Origin: Solirubrobacter deserti
Lineage (GTDB): Bacteria; Actinomycetota; Thermoleophilia; Solirubrobacterales; Solirubrobacteraceae
DNA: 64,000 nucleotides
Assembly: GCF_027587175.1 (NCBI RefSeq)
Contig: NZ_JAPCID010000007.1
Location: forward strand, 62,001 to 126,000
Direction: 5' to 3'
The notes under the pieces were generated by a model. It made no database searches and was not told the DNA's origin. It worked only from the letters and a program-made list of their open reading frames with translations. Of the stretch, positions 18,217 to 28,437 are shown one piece after another (positions within the stretch are counted from its first letter, which is position 1; each line of letters starts with the position of its first letter). The position numbers were made by a program, and so were the translations under genes.

Positions 18217-19839
18217 TCACCGCAGCGACTGGAGCGCCTCGCCCGCGTCGCGGGCGACGTCCATCAGCGGCTCGGGGTAGACGCCGAACGCGATCGTGAC
18301 GAGCGCGCAGAAGACCGCGACGAAGATGACCTCGGGCTGGGAGATCCGCGGCCCGCTCGTGATGATCGAGGGCTCGCCGAAGTCCTCGGACACGACACGG
18401 CCGACGTCGGCACCGGGCTCGCGGCCCGCGGCGTACGCGGCCTCGTCCCCCTCGGGCGACCCGCCGGCCATGATCGGCACGGCGGAGAGCGACGTGGAGG
18501 CCGCGGGTGCCTCGCGCATCCACACGGCGGCGACCACGCGCAGGTAGTACGCCAGCGAGATCGCCGAGCCGACCACGATCACGACGCCGAGCCAGCCGTA
18601 GCCGTTGTTGACGGCCGCGTTGATCAGGTAGATCTTGCCGAAGAAGCCCGCCGTCACCGGGAAGCCCGCGAGCGCGAGCATGGCGATCGTCATCGGCCAC
18701 GCCAGGAAGGGGCGGTCGCGGCCCAACCCGTACAGCGAGGAGATGTCGTCGCCGAGCCCGGTCTCCCGCTCGCGCGCGGTGATGACCGCGAACGCGGCGA
18801 GGTTCATGACGACGTAGATCGCCAGGTAGAAGACGGTGGCGGCGATGCCGAGCTGGGTCGTGACCACGACGCCCGCGATCATGTAGCCCGCCTGCGCGAC
18901 CGACGAGTAGGCCAGCATGCGCTTCAGCGACGACTGGCCGAGCGCGCCGACGTTGCCGACGATGATCGTGATCACGGCCAAGGTCGCAAACGCGGGAGCC
19001 CACGTGGTCGTCGCGTCGATCAGCGGCCCGACGAACAGGCGGATGATCACGCCGAAGGCCGCGGCCTTGGTGGCGACGGCCATGAAGCCGGTGACCGGGG
19101 TCGGCGCGCCCTCGTAGACGTCCGGCGTCCACTGGTGGAACGGCGCGACCGAGGCCTTGAACGCCAGGCCCGCGAGCACCAGGCCGATGCCGACCATGAA
19201 CAGCGTGTCGTCGGCCATCTCGGCCGCGACCGCGGCGATGTCGCCGTAGTTGGTGCCGCCGGCGGCGCCGTAGAGCATCGCCAGGCCGTACAGCAGCGTC
19301 GCGGAGCCGACCGAGCCGATGATCAGGTACTTCAGGCCCGACTCGAGCGACTGCTCGCGCCGCATGTGCGTCGCGCACAGCACGTACAGCGGGATCGACA
19401 GCAGCTCGAAGCCGATGAACAGCACGACCAGGTCGTTCGCCGCCACCAGCACGAGCATGCCGAGGATCGACATCAGCATCAGCGCGTAGTACTCGCCCTC
19501 GCCCGCCTCGGCGGAGGCGATCGAGCGCCAGCTCAGGAACACGGCCGCGATCCCGCCCGCGACGAAGATCATGGTCAGCGCGAGCGTCAAATTGTCGACG
19601 ACCATCGCGTTGGCGACGATCCCCTCGTTGATGTCCCACTGCCAGACGCCGAGGCCGGCGGTGGCGCCGAGCGTCAGCAGGGTCAACACCGGAACGACCT
19701 GGCGGCGGATGAACGCGCTGCGCGCGAGCCCCACCAGGAGCACGATGCAGCCGCCCGCGACGAGCGCGATGAAGGGAGACAGCGCCTCCCAGTTGATCGG
19801 CGGACCCTTCGTGGTCGCCTGGGCCAGCAAGCCGGTCAT
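18217..19839 (-). CDS. nuoN: NADH-quinone oxidoreductase subunit N
   Basis: 540 residues, about 14 membrane helices; one of the three antiporter-like proton-pumping subunits of complex I. Conserved lysines and glutamate of the channel are visible in the GLAFKASVAPFHQWTPDVYEGAPTP region. It is the last gene of the nuo operon, and its start overlaps nuoM by 4 nt. A roughly 50-residue hydrophilic insert with Pro/Ala/Glu (about residues 435-490) lies before the final helices. Confidence 0.97.
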   Translation of the reverse strand: MTGLLAQATTKGPPINWEALSPFIALVAGGCIVLLVGLARSAFIRRQVVPVLTLLTLGATAGLGVWQWDINEGIVANAMVVDNLTLALTMIFVAGGIAAVFLSWRSIASAEAGEGEYYALMLMSILGMLVLVAANDLVVLFIGFELLSIPLYVLCATHMRREQSLESGLKYLIIGSVGSATLLYGLAMLYGAAGGTNYGDIAAVAAEMADDTLFMVGIGLVLAGLAFKASVAPFHQWTPDVYEGAPTPVTGFMAVATKAAAFGVIIRLFVGPLIDATTTWAPAFATLAVITIIVGNVGALGQSSLKRMLAYSSVAQAGYMIAGVVVTTQLGIAATVFYLAIYVVMNLAAFAVITARERETGLGDDISSLYGLGRDRPFLAWPMTIAMLALAGFPVTAGFFGKIYLINAAVNNGYGWLGVVIVVGSAISLAYYLRVVAAVWMREAPAASTSLSAVPIMAGGSPEGDEAAYAAGREPGADVGRVVSEDFGEPSIITSGPRISQPEVIFVAVFCALVTIAFGVYPEPLMDVARDAGEALQSLR

Positions 19840-21302
19840 CGCAACACCGCTTCCACCGTCGAACGAACCGTCGCCTCACCCGCGTCCAGCGCGAGCTGCG
19901 GGTACAGCGCGAAGGCGATGATCGCGAGCACCAGCGGCACGAGCACCAGGCCGTCGCGCAGCGTCATCTCGAACGAGGTCACCTTCGGGCCGACCCGGTT
20001 GTGCATCGAGCGGATGTACATGCGCAGCGCGTAGACCGAGGCCAGGATCACGCCGATCGAGGCCAGGAAGGCGAGCGCCTGCACCGACGAGAAGGCGCCG
20101 AGCAGGATCAGGAACTCGCCCGCGAAGTTCGCGGACCCCGGCATCGCGAGCGTCGCCAGCGCCACGATCAGGAACAACGCCGCCAAGACCGGTGCACGGA
20201 ACGCGATCCCGCCGTAGTCGCGGATGTCCTCCGAGCCCTCGGCGCGCTCGGCGAGCAGCGCCACGACGAAGAACAGCGGCGCGACCACCAGCCCGTGGTT
20301 GATCGACTGCAGCAGCGCGCCCTGAGCGCCCTGGCCGGACGCGTCGATGGCGAAGATGCCGAGCGTGATGAACCCGAGCTGGGCGATCGACGAGTAGCCG
20401 AGGATCAGGCGCGCGTTGGTCTGCGTGAAGGCCTGGATCGAGCCGTACAGGATCGAGATCACGGCCAGGATCAGCAGGATCACGTTCCAGTCGTTGGTCG
20501 CCGCCGGGAACAGCGGCAGCACGAGCTTCAGGAAGCCGTAGGCCGCGACCTTGGACACCACGCCGGAGAAGAACGCCAGCGCCGGCAGCGGCATCGAGCG
20601 GTACGCGTCCGGCATCCAGCCCTGGAACGGGAACGCCGGCATCTTGATCAGGAACGCGAGCGCGAAGGCCACGAACAGCCACTTCTGCTGGGACTCCGAC
20701 AGCAGGTTGGCCTGCAGGTCGGTGAGCACGAACGACAGCTCGCCGCCCGGGTTCGACAGCACCGCCGTGGCGACCGCCGCGGCGAGCATCAGCAGCGAGC
20801 CGACGAGCGTGTAGATGACCATCTTCAGCGCCGCCGCGGCACGGTCGCCCGAACCCCACTGGCCGACGATGAAGTAGAAAGGCACCAGCATCAGGTCGAA
20901 GAACAGGACGAAGAGCGCGAGGTCCTGCGCCACGAACGCGCCGAGCACGGCCGTCTGGCCGAGCGCGAAGTGGAAGCAGAAGAGCCCGGCGCGCTCGGGC
21001 GTCCGGACCGACAGCCAGACGGCGGAGGCGAACGCGACGACGCAGGTCAGCGCGATCAGCCACAGGTTCAGGCCGTCGATGCCGAGCTTGTAGCGGATGC
21101 CCAGCTCGGTGATCCAGGCGTCGTCGGTGACGTACTGCAGCCCGGCGCCGGCGTCGAAGTCCGTGATCATGTAGATCGTGTACGCCAGCGGGATCAGCGT
21201 CCCGACCAGCAGGATCTTCGGCGCGAGGCTCCGCGGCGAGAACGCCGACACGAGCCCCATCAGCGCGGGGAAGAAGACGAGGATGCTCAGGTGGATGGTC
21301 AT
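19836..21302 (-). CDS. nuoM: NADH-quinone oxidoreductase subunit M
   Basis: 488 residues, antiporter-like membrane subunit of complex I. Characteristic motifs are the channel segment KMPAFPFQGWMPDAYRSMP and SSIAQLGFITLGIF. The ATG was chosen because it overlaps the nuoL stop (ATGA) and begins the first membrane helix (MTIHLSILVFFPALMG). The frame is open upstream but only as out-of-frame nuoL sequence. Confidence 0.97.
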   Translation of the reverse strand: MTIHLSILVFFPALMGLVSAFSPRSLAPKILLVGTLIPLAYTIYMITDFDAGAGLQYVTDDAWITELGIRYKLGIDGLNLWLIALTCVVAFASAVWLSVRTPERAGLFCFHFALGQTAVLGAFVAQDLALFVLFFDLMLVPFYFIVGQWGSGDRAAAALKMVIYTLVGSLLMLAAAVATAVLSNPGGELSFVLTDLQANLLSESQQKWLFVAFALAFLIKMPAFPFQGWMPDAYRSMPLPALAFFSGVVSKVAAYGFLKLVLPLFPAATNDWNVILLILAVISILYGSIQAFTQTNARLILGYSSIAQLGFITLGIFAIDASGQGAQGALLQSINHGLVVAPLFFVVALLAERAEGSEDIRDYGGIAFRAPVLAALFLIVALATLAMPGSANFAGEFLILLGAFSSVQALAFLASIGVILASVYALRMYIRSMHNRVGPKVTSFEMTLRDGLVLVPLVLAIIAFALYPQLALDAGEATVRSTVEAVLR

Positions 21303-23308
21303 GCGGAGATCAGGAAGTAGGCGCCCAGGCCGCTGAACCCGATCAGCAGCAGCGCGGCGTAGTAGCGCAGGTAACCGGACTGGATGCTGCGCACCGCGGC
21401 CGACAGCGCGCGGATCGCGCCCGACGAGCCGCCGACCAGCGCTCCGTTGACGAACAGCCGCTCGAACGTCGAGTTCGCGAACCGGCCCATCCAGGCGGCG
21501 GGGCGGACGATCAGGAAGTCGATGGCCTCGTCGAAGAACCACTTGTTGACGAAGAACGTGTGGACCGGCTTCAAGCGGGCCTGGAAGCTCGCCGCGTTGC
21601 CGCCCTTGCCGTAGATGGTCCAGGCGGCGAAGATGCCGGCGGCGCCGATCAGCGCGCCGATCGCCAGCCCGATCCACTCGGCCGTGTGCGACGGGTGGAT
21701 CTCCTCGAACAGCTCCGAGTCATGGAACGTCGGGTGCAGGAAGTCGTGGAGCGCGGACGTCACGCCCGGGATCTGCACGAAGCCGCCGACGATCGCGAGC
21801 ACGGCCAGGCCGCCCATGGCGATCTTCATGCCGCCCGCGCGCTCGGCGATGTGGTGCTCCGGGCCGGGGAAGCCGACCTCGGTGTCCTCGACCTCGCCGT
21901 TGGCCGGGTTGGTCGGCTCGGGCGCGTGGTAGAGGTGGCCGTGCGAGAGCTCCTCGGCCTCCGGCGACATCTTCCCGAAGAACGCGCGGAAGATCATCCG
22001 GAACGTGTAGAAGGCCGTCATCAGCGCGCCGACGTAGCCGAGGATCGCCATCACGAGGTAGACCCCGCCGCGGTCGATCATGTAGGCCAGGATCTCGTCC
22101 TTGGAGAAGAAGCCCGAGAACGGCGGGATGCCCGACAGCGCGAGGCCGCCGATGACCATGCACGCGAACGTGAACGGCATCACCTTGCGGAAGCCGCTCA
22201 TGCGGTCCAGGTCCTGGTTGCCGCCCATCGCGGAGATCACCGAGCCGGCCGCCATGAAGAGCAGCGCCTTGAAGAAGGCGTGCGTCATCAGGTGGAACAT
22301 GCCCGCCGCGTAGACCGCGGAGGACACGGCCATGATCATGTAGCCGATCTGCGACATCGTCGAGTAGGCGATGACGCGCTTGAGGTCGGTCACGACCAGG
22401 CCGATCGTGGCCGCGATCAGCAGCGTCGCGCAGCCGATGATCGAGCCGACCATCGCGGCGTCCGGCGCGTGCTCGAACAGCGGGTGCAGGCGGGCGATCA
22501 GGTAGACGCCCGCGGTGACCATGGTCGCCGCGTGGATCAGGGAGGAGACCGGCGTCGGGCCCTCCATGGCGTCCGGGAGCCAGGTGTGGAACGGCACCTG
22601 CGCGGACTTGGCGAACGCGCCGACCAGCAGCAGGATGCAGCCCGCGACGAGCTCGGTCTGGTTCTCGGTGAACGCCTCGCCGACGCGCTCGAAGCTCGTC
22701 AGGAAGTCCAGCGAGTTGGTGCCCTGGAAGATGAAGTAGGCGCCGAGCACGAGGCCGACGTCGCCGGCCACGTTGATCACGAACGCCTTGATGCCGGCGG
22801 CCGTCGCGGTCGTGCGCCGGTACCAGAACGAGATCAGCATGTACGAGGCCGCGCCGACGAACGCCCAACCCACGATCAGCAGGAAGAAGTTCGCCGCCAG
22901 GACCAGCAACAGCATGCTGAACACGAAGAAGTTCAGGTAGGCGAAGAAGCGCGTGTAGCCGCGGTCGCCGCCCATGTACGAGAACGAGTAGAGGTGGATC
23001 AGCGTCGAGACGCCCGTCACCACCAGGCACATCAGGACCGACAGCGGGTCGATCAGGATCGCGAGCTGGGCGTCCACGCCCACCGTGTTCGCGTAGTCCC
23101 AGGCGACGGAGACGAGCTGGCGCTCCTCCTCACCGCGGTCCTGCAGGCCGAAGAACATCAGCACGGCGAAGACGAAGGCGAGGCCGATGGCCGCGGTCCC
23201 GAGTGCGCCGTGCACGCGCTGGGGCAGCGCCTTGAAGGTGAGGCCGATCAGCACCGAGCCCGCGAGGGGCGTCAGGAGGACGAGCCATCCGAGGGTTGTC
23301 ACGCTCAT
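21299..23308 (-). CDS. nuoL: NADH-quinone oxidoreductase subunit L
   Basis: 669 residues, the largest antiporter-like subunit of complex I with the long C-terminal lateral helix expected. Motifs: AKSAQVPFHTWLPDAMEGPTP with the key lysine and SLIHAATMVTAGVY. It overlaps nuoK upstream and nuoM downstream by 4 nt each. A hydrophilic loop rich in Glu/His/Pro at about residues 445-490 is lineage-specific. Confidence 0.97.
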   Translation of the reverse strand: MSVTTLGWLVLLTPLAGSVLIGLTFKALPQRVHGALGTAAIGLAFVFAVLMFFGLQDRGEEERQLVSVAWDYANTVGVDAQLAILIDPLSVLMCLVVTGVSTLIHLYSFSYMGGDRGYTRFFAYLNFFVFSMLLLVLAANFFLLIVGWAFVGAASYMLISFWYRRTTATAAGIKAFVINVAGDVGLVLGAYFIFQGTNSLDFLTSFERVGEAFTENQTELVAGCILLLVGAFAKSAQVPFHTWLPDAMEGPTPVSSLIHAATMVTAGVYLIARLHPLFEHAPDAAMVGSIIGCATLLIAATIGLVVTDLKRVIAYSTMSQIGYMIMAVSSAVYAAGMFHLMTHAFFKALLFMAAGSVISAMGGNQDLDRMSGFRKVMPFTFACMVIGGLALSGIPPFSGFFSKDEILAYMIDRGGVYLVMAILGYVGALMTAFYTFRMIFRAFFGKMSPEAEELSHGHLYHAPEPTNPANGEVEDTEVGFPGPEHHIAERAGGMKIAMGGLAVLAIVGGFVQIPGVTSALHDFLHPTFHDSELFEEIHPSHTAEWIGLAIGALIGAAGIFAAWTIYGKGGNAASFQARLKPVHTFFVNKWFFDEAIDFLIVRPAAWMGRFANSTFERLFVNGALVGGSSGAIRALSAAVRSIQSGYLRYYAALLLIGFSGLGAYFLISA

Positions 23309-23604
23309 CCTTGAAGCTCCCGCAGCTCATCCACGTCGATCGGCAGGCGGCGCCGGTAGATCGCGACGACCAGGCCGAGGCCGACGGCGACCTCGCAGGC
23401 CGCGACGACCATGACCATCAGCGCGAAGATCTGCCCGCCCATGTCCCCGTGCGCGCGCGCGAAGGCGACCAGCGCCAGGTTCGCGGCGTTCAGCATCAGC
23501 TCCAGGCACAGCAGGACCACGAGCGGGTTGCGGCGGGTGAGGACGCCTCCGGCGCCGATGCAGAAGATCAGCGCCGAGACGATCAGGTACCAGATCAGAT
23601 CCAT
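23305..23604 (-). CDS. nuoK: NADH-quinone oxidoreductase subunit K
   Basis: 99 residues, three membrane helices, with the conserved buried glutamate in LLCLELMLNAANL and the second one in VAACEVAVGLGLVV. It is the usual length for NuoK. Its start overlaps the nuoJ stop by one base and its end overlaps nuoL by 4 nt. Confidence 0.97.
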   Translation of the reverse strand: MDLIWYLIVSALIFCIGAGGVLTRRNPLVVLLCLELMLNAANLALVAFARAHGDMGGQIFALMVMVVAACEVAVGLGLVVAIYRRRLPIDVDELRELQG

Positions 23605-24224
23605 CAGATGCCCCGGGGCCCGCCGGCTTCGATCATCTCGCCCGTCTCGCCCTGGCCCTTGGTCAGCTCGTCGCGCTTGAGGAAGTCGGTGACGGAGATC
23701 TCGTTCGCGTCGCCGAGCCCGGAGCGCCGGCGCGCGAGGATCACGGCGCCGACGGCCGCGACCAGCAGCAGCAGCGACGCGACCTCGAAGGCCACCAGGT
23801 AGTCGGTCAGGAACAGGCGGCCGACCTCGGAGGGCTCACCGAACGGCGCGCGATAGCCCGCGCCCTCGGTGTTGATGGCCTCCAGGCCCGTGCCGACCAG
23901 CGCGATCGTCAGCTCGACGAACAGCGCGGCGGCGAACAGCACGGAGATGACCCGCAGGGCCGGACCCGAGCGGCCGGCAAGACCGGCCTCCAAGCCGCCG
24001 ACGTAGCCGACGACGAAGACGTAGAGCACCATCACGGCGCCCGCGTAGACGATCACCTGCGCGGCCGCGACGAACTCCGCGCGCAGCAGCAGGAACAGCA
24101 TCGCCAGGAAGATCAGGTGGGTGACGAGCGCGAGCACGCTGTAGAAGGCGTCGCGCAGCATCACCGTGCCCGCGGCGCCGCCCACGGCGCCGATGGCAGC
24201 GAGGAAGAAGAAGAACTCAGCCAC
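23604..24224 (-). CDS. nuoJ: NADH-quinone oxidoreductase subunit J
   Basis: 206 residues, five membrane helices in the first 165 residues, including the conserved helix 3 segment QVIVYAGAVMVLYVFVV. A hydrophilic tail ends the protein. It is separated from nuoI by 57 bp, the widest gap within the operon. Confidence 0.96.
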   Translation of the reverse strand: MAEFFFFLAAIGAVGGAAGTVMLRDAFYSVLALVTHLIFLAMLFLLLRAEFVAAAQVIVYAGAVMVLYVFVVGYVGGLEAGLAGRSGPALRVISVLFAAALFVELTIALVGTGLEAINTEGAGYRAPFGEPSEVGRLFLTDYLVAFEVASLLLLVAAVGAVILARRRSGLGDANEISVTDFLKRDELTKGQGETGEMIEAGGPRGI

Positions 24225-24281
24225 GCTTAGCCCGCCGCGTAAGGTCGGATGATCGGGGTGGGGTGGAGGGGCTGCATCGCC

Positions 24282-24812
24282 TTACTCATCTGGTGTCCGC
24301 AAGGGAGTGCGCTCGAGCGGCTCGGCGAGCAGCATCTCCTTGGTGAAGATCAGGTCGGACCGGTTGTAGTCCGCCATCTCGTAGTCGTGGCCGAGCGTGA
24401 TCGCGTCGAACGGGCACGCGATCTCGCAGTAGCCGCAGAAGATGCAGCGCGAGAGGTTGATCTCGTAGACGGCGGCGTAGCGCTCACCGGCGCTGACGCG
24501 GTTCTCCGGCGTGTTCTCGGCCGCCACGACGCGGATGCAGTCCGCGGGGCAGGCCGCCGCGCACAGCGAGCAGCCGACGCACTTCTCGAGGCCCGTGTCC
24601 TCGAAACGGTGGAGCTTGTGCCGGCCGCGGAAGCGCGGGTACACCGGCGTCTTCTCCTCGGGATAGCCGATCGTCGTCGTACCTTCCACCGCGCGGGAGA
24701 AGGTCATCTTCAAGCCCTTCAGGGTCGCGGCGAATGCGCGGAAGGTCCCGCTGGCCGCGCCCTCACGGGGCTGATGGATGACGACGACGTCGTCGCCGGG
24801 GTCATAGGGCAT
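24282..24812 (-). CDS. nuoI: NADH-quinone oxidoreductase subunit I
   Basis: 176 residues. Two ferredoxin motifs, [15 protein letters not shown] and [15 protein letters not shown], hold the two [4Fe-4S] clusters (N6a/N6b) that pass electrons towards NuoB. The ATG shares its A with the nuoH stop codon (TGATG). Confidence 0.97.
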   Translation of the reverse strand: MPYDPGDDVVVIHQPREGAASGTFRAFAATLKGLKMTFSRAVEGTTTIGYPEEKTPVYPRFRGRHKLHRFEDTGLEKCVGCSLCAAACPADCIRVVAAENTPENRVSAGERYAAVYEINLSRCIFCGYCEIACPFDAITLGHDYEMADYNRSDLIFTKEMLLAEPLERTPLRTPDE

Positions 24813-25843
24813 CAGTCGAGCACCACCACGAGAACTGCAGTGACAAGGGCATTGAGCGTCGCGAGCGGCAGCAGGATCTTCCAGCCGAACGACATCAGCT
24901 GGTCGTAGCGCAGGCGGGGGAGCGTCGCGCGCACCCAGATGAAGAAGAAGATGAAGACCCACATCTTCGCGAGCACGACGATCGGCTCGATCCAATTGGG
25001 CTGATCCCAGAACGGCACGTCCCAGCCGCCGAAGAAGATCGTCGTGAACAGCAGCGAGACGACGACCATGTTCAGGTACTCGGCGGCGAAGAACGCCGCG
25101 AAGCGGCCGCCGCTGTACTCGGTGAAGTAACCGCCGACGAGCTCGGCCTCACCCTCGGCGAGATCGAACGGCGGGCGGTTGGTCTCGGCGAAGCCGGCGA
25201 CCAGGAACACGAGCCAGCCGACGAACTGCGGGATGAACAGCCAGACGTTCTGCTCCTGCCACGTGACGATGTCCACCAGTGACAGCGAGCCGACCATCAT
25301 GATCACGCCGATGATCGAGAGGCCCTGGGCGATCTCGTAGGAGATCAGCTGGGCGGCGGCGCGCATCGAGCCGAGGAACGAGTACTTCGAGTTCGACGAC
25401 CAGCCGCCGAGCATCAGGCCGTAGAAGGCGATGCCGCCGAAGGCGAAGGCGAAGAGGATGCCGATCGACGGGTCGACCCCGTAGAGGCCGGTCTTGACGC
25501 CGAAGATGTCGACGGTGTCCGAGAACGGGATGATCGCGAGCGTCGCCGCCGCGGTGACCATCGAGATGATCGGCGCCGCGATGAACAGCCACTTGCGCGA
25601 GTCGCGCGGGACGAACTGCTGCTTGAACAGCAGCTTGCCGATGTCCGCCACGGCCTGCAGCAGGCCGAACGGGCCGACGCGCGTCGGGCCGTAGCGGTGC
25701 TGGAAGCGGCCGAGCAGCTTGCGGTCGGCCAGCAGCGCCATCGGCACCATGTTGAAGACGACGAGGAAGATCGCCAGTGCCTTGGCGATCTGCATCCACC
25801 ACGGCTCGAAGTAGCCGATCTCGGCGTAGAGAGGCGCGCTCAT
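24812..25843 (-). CDS. nuoH: NADH-quinone oxidoreductase subunit H
   Basis: 343 residues, eight or so membrane helices; forms the quinone entry chamber. Family signatures are visible: [18 protein letters not shown] near the N-terminus and [19 protein letters not shown] in the conserved loop. Start overlaps the nuoG stop by 4 nt. Confidence 0.97.
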   Translation of the reverse strand: MSAPLYAEIGYFEPWWMQIAKALAIFLVVFNMVPMALLADRKLLGRFQHRYGPTRVGPFGLLQAVADIGKLLFKQQFVPRDSRKWLFIAAPIISMVTAAATLAIIPFSDTVDIFGVKTGLYGVDPSIGILFAFAFGGIAFYGLMLGGWSSNSKYSFLGSMRAAAQLISYEIAQGLSIIGVIMMVGSLSLVDIVTWQEQNVWLFIPQFVGWLVFLVAGFAETNRPPFDLAEGEAELVGGYFTEYSGGRFAAFFAAEYLNMVVVSLLFTTIFFGGWDVPFWDQPNWIEPIVVLAKMWVFIFFFIWVRATLPRLRYDQLMSFGWKILLPLATLNALVTAVLVVVLD

Positions 25844-28437
25844 GTGACTTCCCGGGGCGGAATCGGCAGGCCGGCGGAGGGCGGCATCTCGGCCCGGCCC
25901 TCGACAGCGGGGGTCGACTGGATCGGGATCGACGTCGCGTCCGTCGAGCCCGGGCCGACGCGGTGCACCTCGACGATGCCGTGCGTGAGCACGTTCGCGT
26001 TGTGCTCGGCGATGCCCTCGGCGACGAACACGCTGCCGGCCGGGATCGCGGCGCGGATGCGCGCGGTGCCCGGGATGCGGGTCCCGTTGCCGATCTCGAC
26101 GCGGTCGCCCTCGCCGATGCCGCGCGCGTCGGCGTCGGCCTTGGACAGCTCGACGACCTGCTTGGCGCGGATGAACTGCAGCGCGGGCGACAGGTCGACG
26201 TCCTTGTGCGCCCACAGCGGGCGGAAGGTGCCGAGCCGCAGCTCGCTCTCGCCCTTGGCCGGCAGGGACGCGGGGACCGCCAGCACGAACGGGTCCGACT
26301 GCTCGACCTCGAACGTCGCGTGCTCCTGCCAGCGCAGGCCGCGGCCGCCGATGCCGTCGAGCGTCATGCCGTTGTAGAACGGCACGGCTTCGAACACGCG
26401 CTTGGACACGACGGCGCCCGCGATCGCGGTGCCGGCGCTGTGGCCCAGCTCACGCGCGACGTCCGAGATGACCTGCCACAGGGCGCGCACGCCCGAGCCG
26501 GGCACGTCGCTCGCGGCGCGCGGGTGGCCGATCGCCTGGCGCAGGCGCTGCACGCGCCCGTCCGGATGCGTGATCGTGCCTTCCTTCTCGGGGTAGGCCT
26601 CGGCTGGGAAGACGACGTCCGCGTACTCGCGCACCGTGTCCGTCAGCTGGGACTCGACCGCGATCACGGTCTGGGCCGTGCCCAGGGCCTTCTCCCACGC
26701 GGGGCGGTTCGGGTAGTTGCGCAGCGGGTCGACGTGGTGCAGCCAGACCGTGTGCAGGTCGCCGGAAGCGAGGCCGGAGGCGATCGCCTCGGCGCCGTGG
26801 CCGGGTGCGGAGATCGTGGAGAAGCCCGGGCCGTGACCGGCGGCGAAGCCGACCTCGCGCAGGCCGCGGCCGTTCGGCGTCGAGGGCAGCTCGAGCAGGC
26901 CCGCGTTGGCGACGTTCGCGAGGTTCAGGCGGGAGGCGATGTTCAGCAGCGCCCGGCCGGCGGAGCCACGGAGCGCGCGGTCGCCGTACACGATCACGAC
27001 CTCCTCGCCGCCGGCGCGCAGCGCGTCGGCGAACTCCTGGATCGCGGTCGCGTTCGTGCCGGCCGCGGAGGCCGCGCCGCCGAGGTTGCCGGCGTCGCCG
27101 CTGAGGGCCGCGTCGAGCGCGACGAGGAAGCCCTCGGCGCCACCCGGCGCGAAGCGCAGCGTGGCGGCGGCGTTCTGATCGAGCGCGGTCGGCCGCGCGG
27201 ACGCGACGACGAGCTTGGTGCCGTGGCGGCGCACTCCCTTGCGGATGCGCAGGTCCCACACGGGCGCCTCGTCGATCGGATCGCAGTCGACGAGCAGGAC
27301 GGTGTGCGCGAACTCGAGGTCCGGCACGGTCGCCTGCAGCTTCGGGTCGGCGAGCGCGCGCACGACGTCCAGCGGCTGCTCGCCGCCGACTCCGGTGGCC
27401 AGATGGCTGGAGCCGAGCTTGTCGCGCAGCAGGCCGGAGAGCAGGAACGCCTCTTCGTTGGTCGTCGTGCCGCCCGCGAGCGCGGCGGCACGGTCGCCCG
27501 CCTTCTTGAGCGCGGCCGCGGCGGCCTCGATCGCCTTCTCCCACGAAGCGGGATGCAGCTCGGCGCCCTCGCGCACGAGCGGCTGCGTGATGCGCTCCTC
27601 GGCGTGCACGGCCTGGTAGCTGAAGCGGCCCTTGTCGCACAGCCAGCCGTCGTCGACCTCGGAGTGGTCGCGGCTGAGCACGCGCAACACGCGCTCGTCG
27701 CGGACGGTCAGCTCGACGTTGCACTGGGCGGTGCAGCCCGCGCACACGGTGCCGGCGCCCTCGATGTCCCACGGGCGCGCGCGGAAGCGGTAGGCCCGTG
27801 ACGTGAGCGCGCCCACCGGGCACAGCTCGATGATGTTGCCGGAGAACGGCGCGACGTACGGGTGCCCGTCGAACGTCGAGACGTAGGACGCGGCGCCGCG
27901 CTGCTGGAGCACGAGCTGGTAGTCCTCGGCGACCTCCTGCGAGTAGCGCACGCAGCGGTAGCAGAGGATGCAGCGCTCGCGGTCGATCGCGATCAGCGGG
28001 CTGAGCTCGAGCGGCTTCTTGAAGTGGCGCTTGGGCTCGATGAAGCGGGACGTCCCGGGACCCCACCCGTAGGTGATGTCCTGCAGGGGGCACTCGCCGC
28101 CCTTGTCGCAGACGGGGCAGTCGAGCGGGTGGTTGATCAGCAGGAACTCGACCACCGCGCGCTGCGCGTCGTGCACGCGCTGCGTCTGCGTGTGGACGAC
28201 CATGCCGTCACGGATCGGGGTGGAGCAGCCCGTCTGGAGCTTCGGGATGCCCTCGATCTCGACCAGGCACATGCGGCACGCGCCGACGGGCTGGCCGAGC
28301 TTGGGCTCGTAACAGAAGACGGGGATCTCGGTGTCGCCGTACTTGCCGGCGGCGTCCACCAGGATCATCCCCTCGGGCGCGGTGATCTCGCGCCCGTCGA
28401 GGGTGAAGGTGATCTCTTTGACTACGGGGCGAGGCAT
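25840..28437 (-). CDS. nuoG: NADH-quinone oxidoreductase subunit G
   Basis: 865 residues. The N-terminal 2Fe-2S ferredoxin domain (CYEPKLGQPVGACRMCLVE) is followed by the HPLDCPVCDKGGECPLQD motif and further Cys motifs (ERCILCYRCVR; CAGCTAQC) for the 4Fe-4S clusters. A molybdopterin-oxidoreductase-like domain without active cofactor makes up the rest. The last 150 residues form the formate-dehydrogenase-type C-terminal domain. It follows nuoF with no gap. Confidence 0.96.
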   Translation of the reverse strand: MPRPVVKEITFTLDGREITAPEGMILVDAAGKYGDTEIPVFCYEPKLGQPVGACRMCLVEIEGIPKLQTGCSTPIRDGMVVHTQTQRVHDAQRAVVEFLLINHPLDCPVCDKGGECPLQDITYGWGPGTSRFIEPKRHFKKPLELSPLIAIDRERCILCYRCVRYSQEVAEDYQLVLQQRGAASYVSTFDGHPYVAPFSGNIIELCPVGALTSRAYRFRARPWDIEGAGTVCAGCTAQCNVELTVRDERVLRVLSRDHSEVDDGWLCDKGRFSYQAVHAEERITQPLVREGAELHPASWEKAIEAAAAALKKAGDRAAALAGGTTTNEEAFLLSGLLRDKLGSSHLATGVGGEQPLDVVRALADPKLQATVPDLEFAHTVLLVDCDPIDEAPVWDLRIRKGVRRHGTKLVVASARPTALDQNAAATLRFAPGGAEGFLVALDAALSGDAGNLGGAASAAGTNATAIQEFADALRAGGEEVVIVYGDRALRGSAGRALLNIASRLNLANVANAGLLELPSTPNGRGLREVGFAAGHGPGFSTISAPGHGAEAIASGLASGDLHTVWLHHVDPLRNYPNRPAWEKALGTAQTVIAVESQLTDTVREYADVVFPAEAYPEKEGTITHPDGRVQRLRQAIGHPRAASDVPGSGVRALWQVISDVARELGHSAGTAIAGAVVSKRVFEAVPFYNGMTLDGIGGRGLRWQEHATFEVEQSDPFVLAVPASLPAKGESELRLGTFRPLWAHKDVDLSPALQFIRAKQVVELSKADADARGIGEGDRVEIGNGTRIPGTARIRAAIPAGSVFVAEGIAEHNANVLTHGIVEVHRVGPGSTDATSIPIQSTPAVEGRAEMPPSAGLPIPPREVT

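Noticed and set aside
19135-23314. Long plus-strand frames opposite nuoL, nuoM and nuoN
   Set aside because: Arg/His/Asp-rich shadow sequence without domains; the minus-strand nuo genes fully explain the region.
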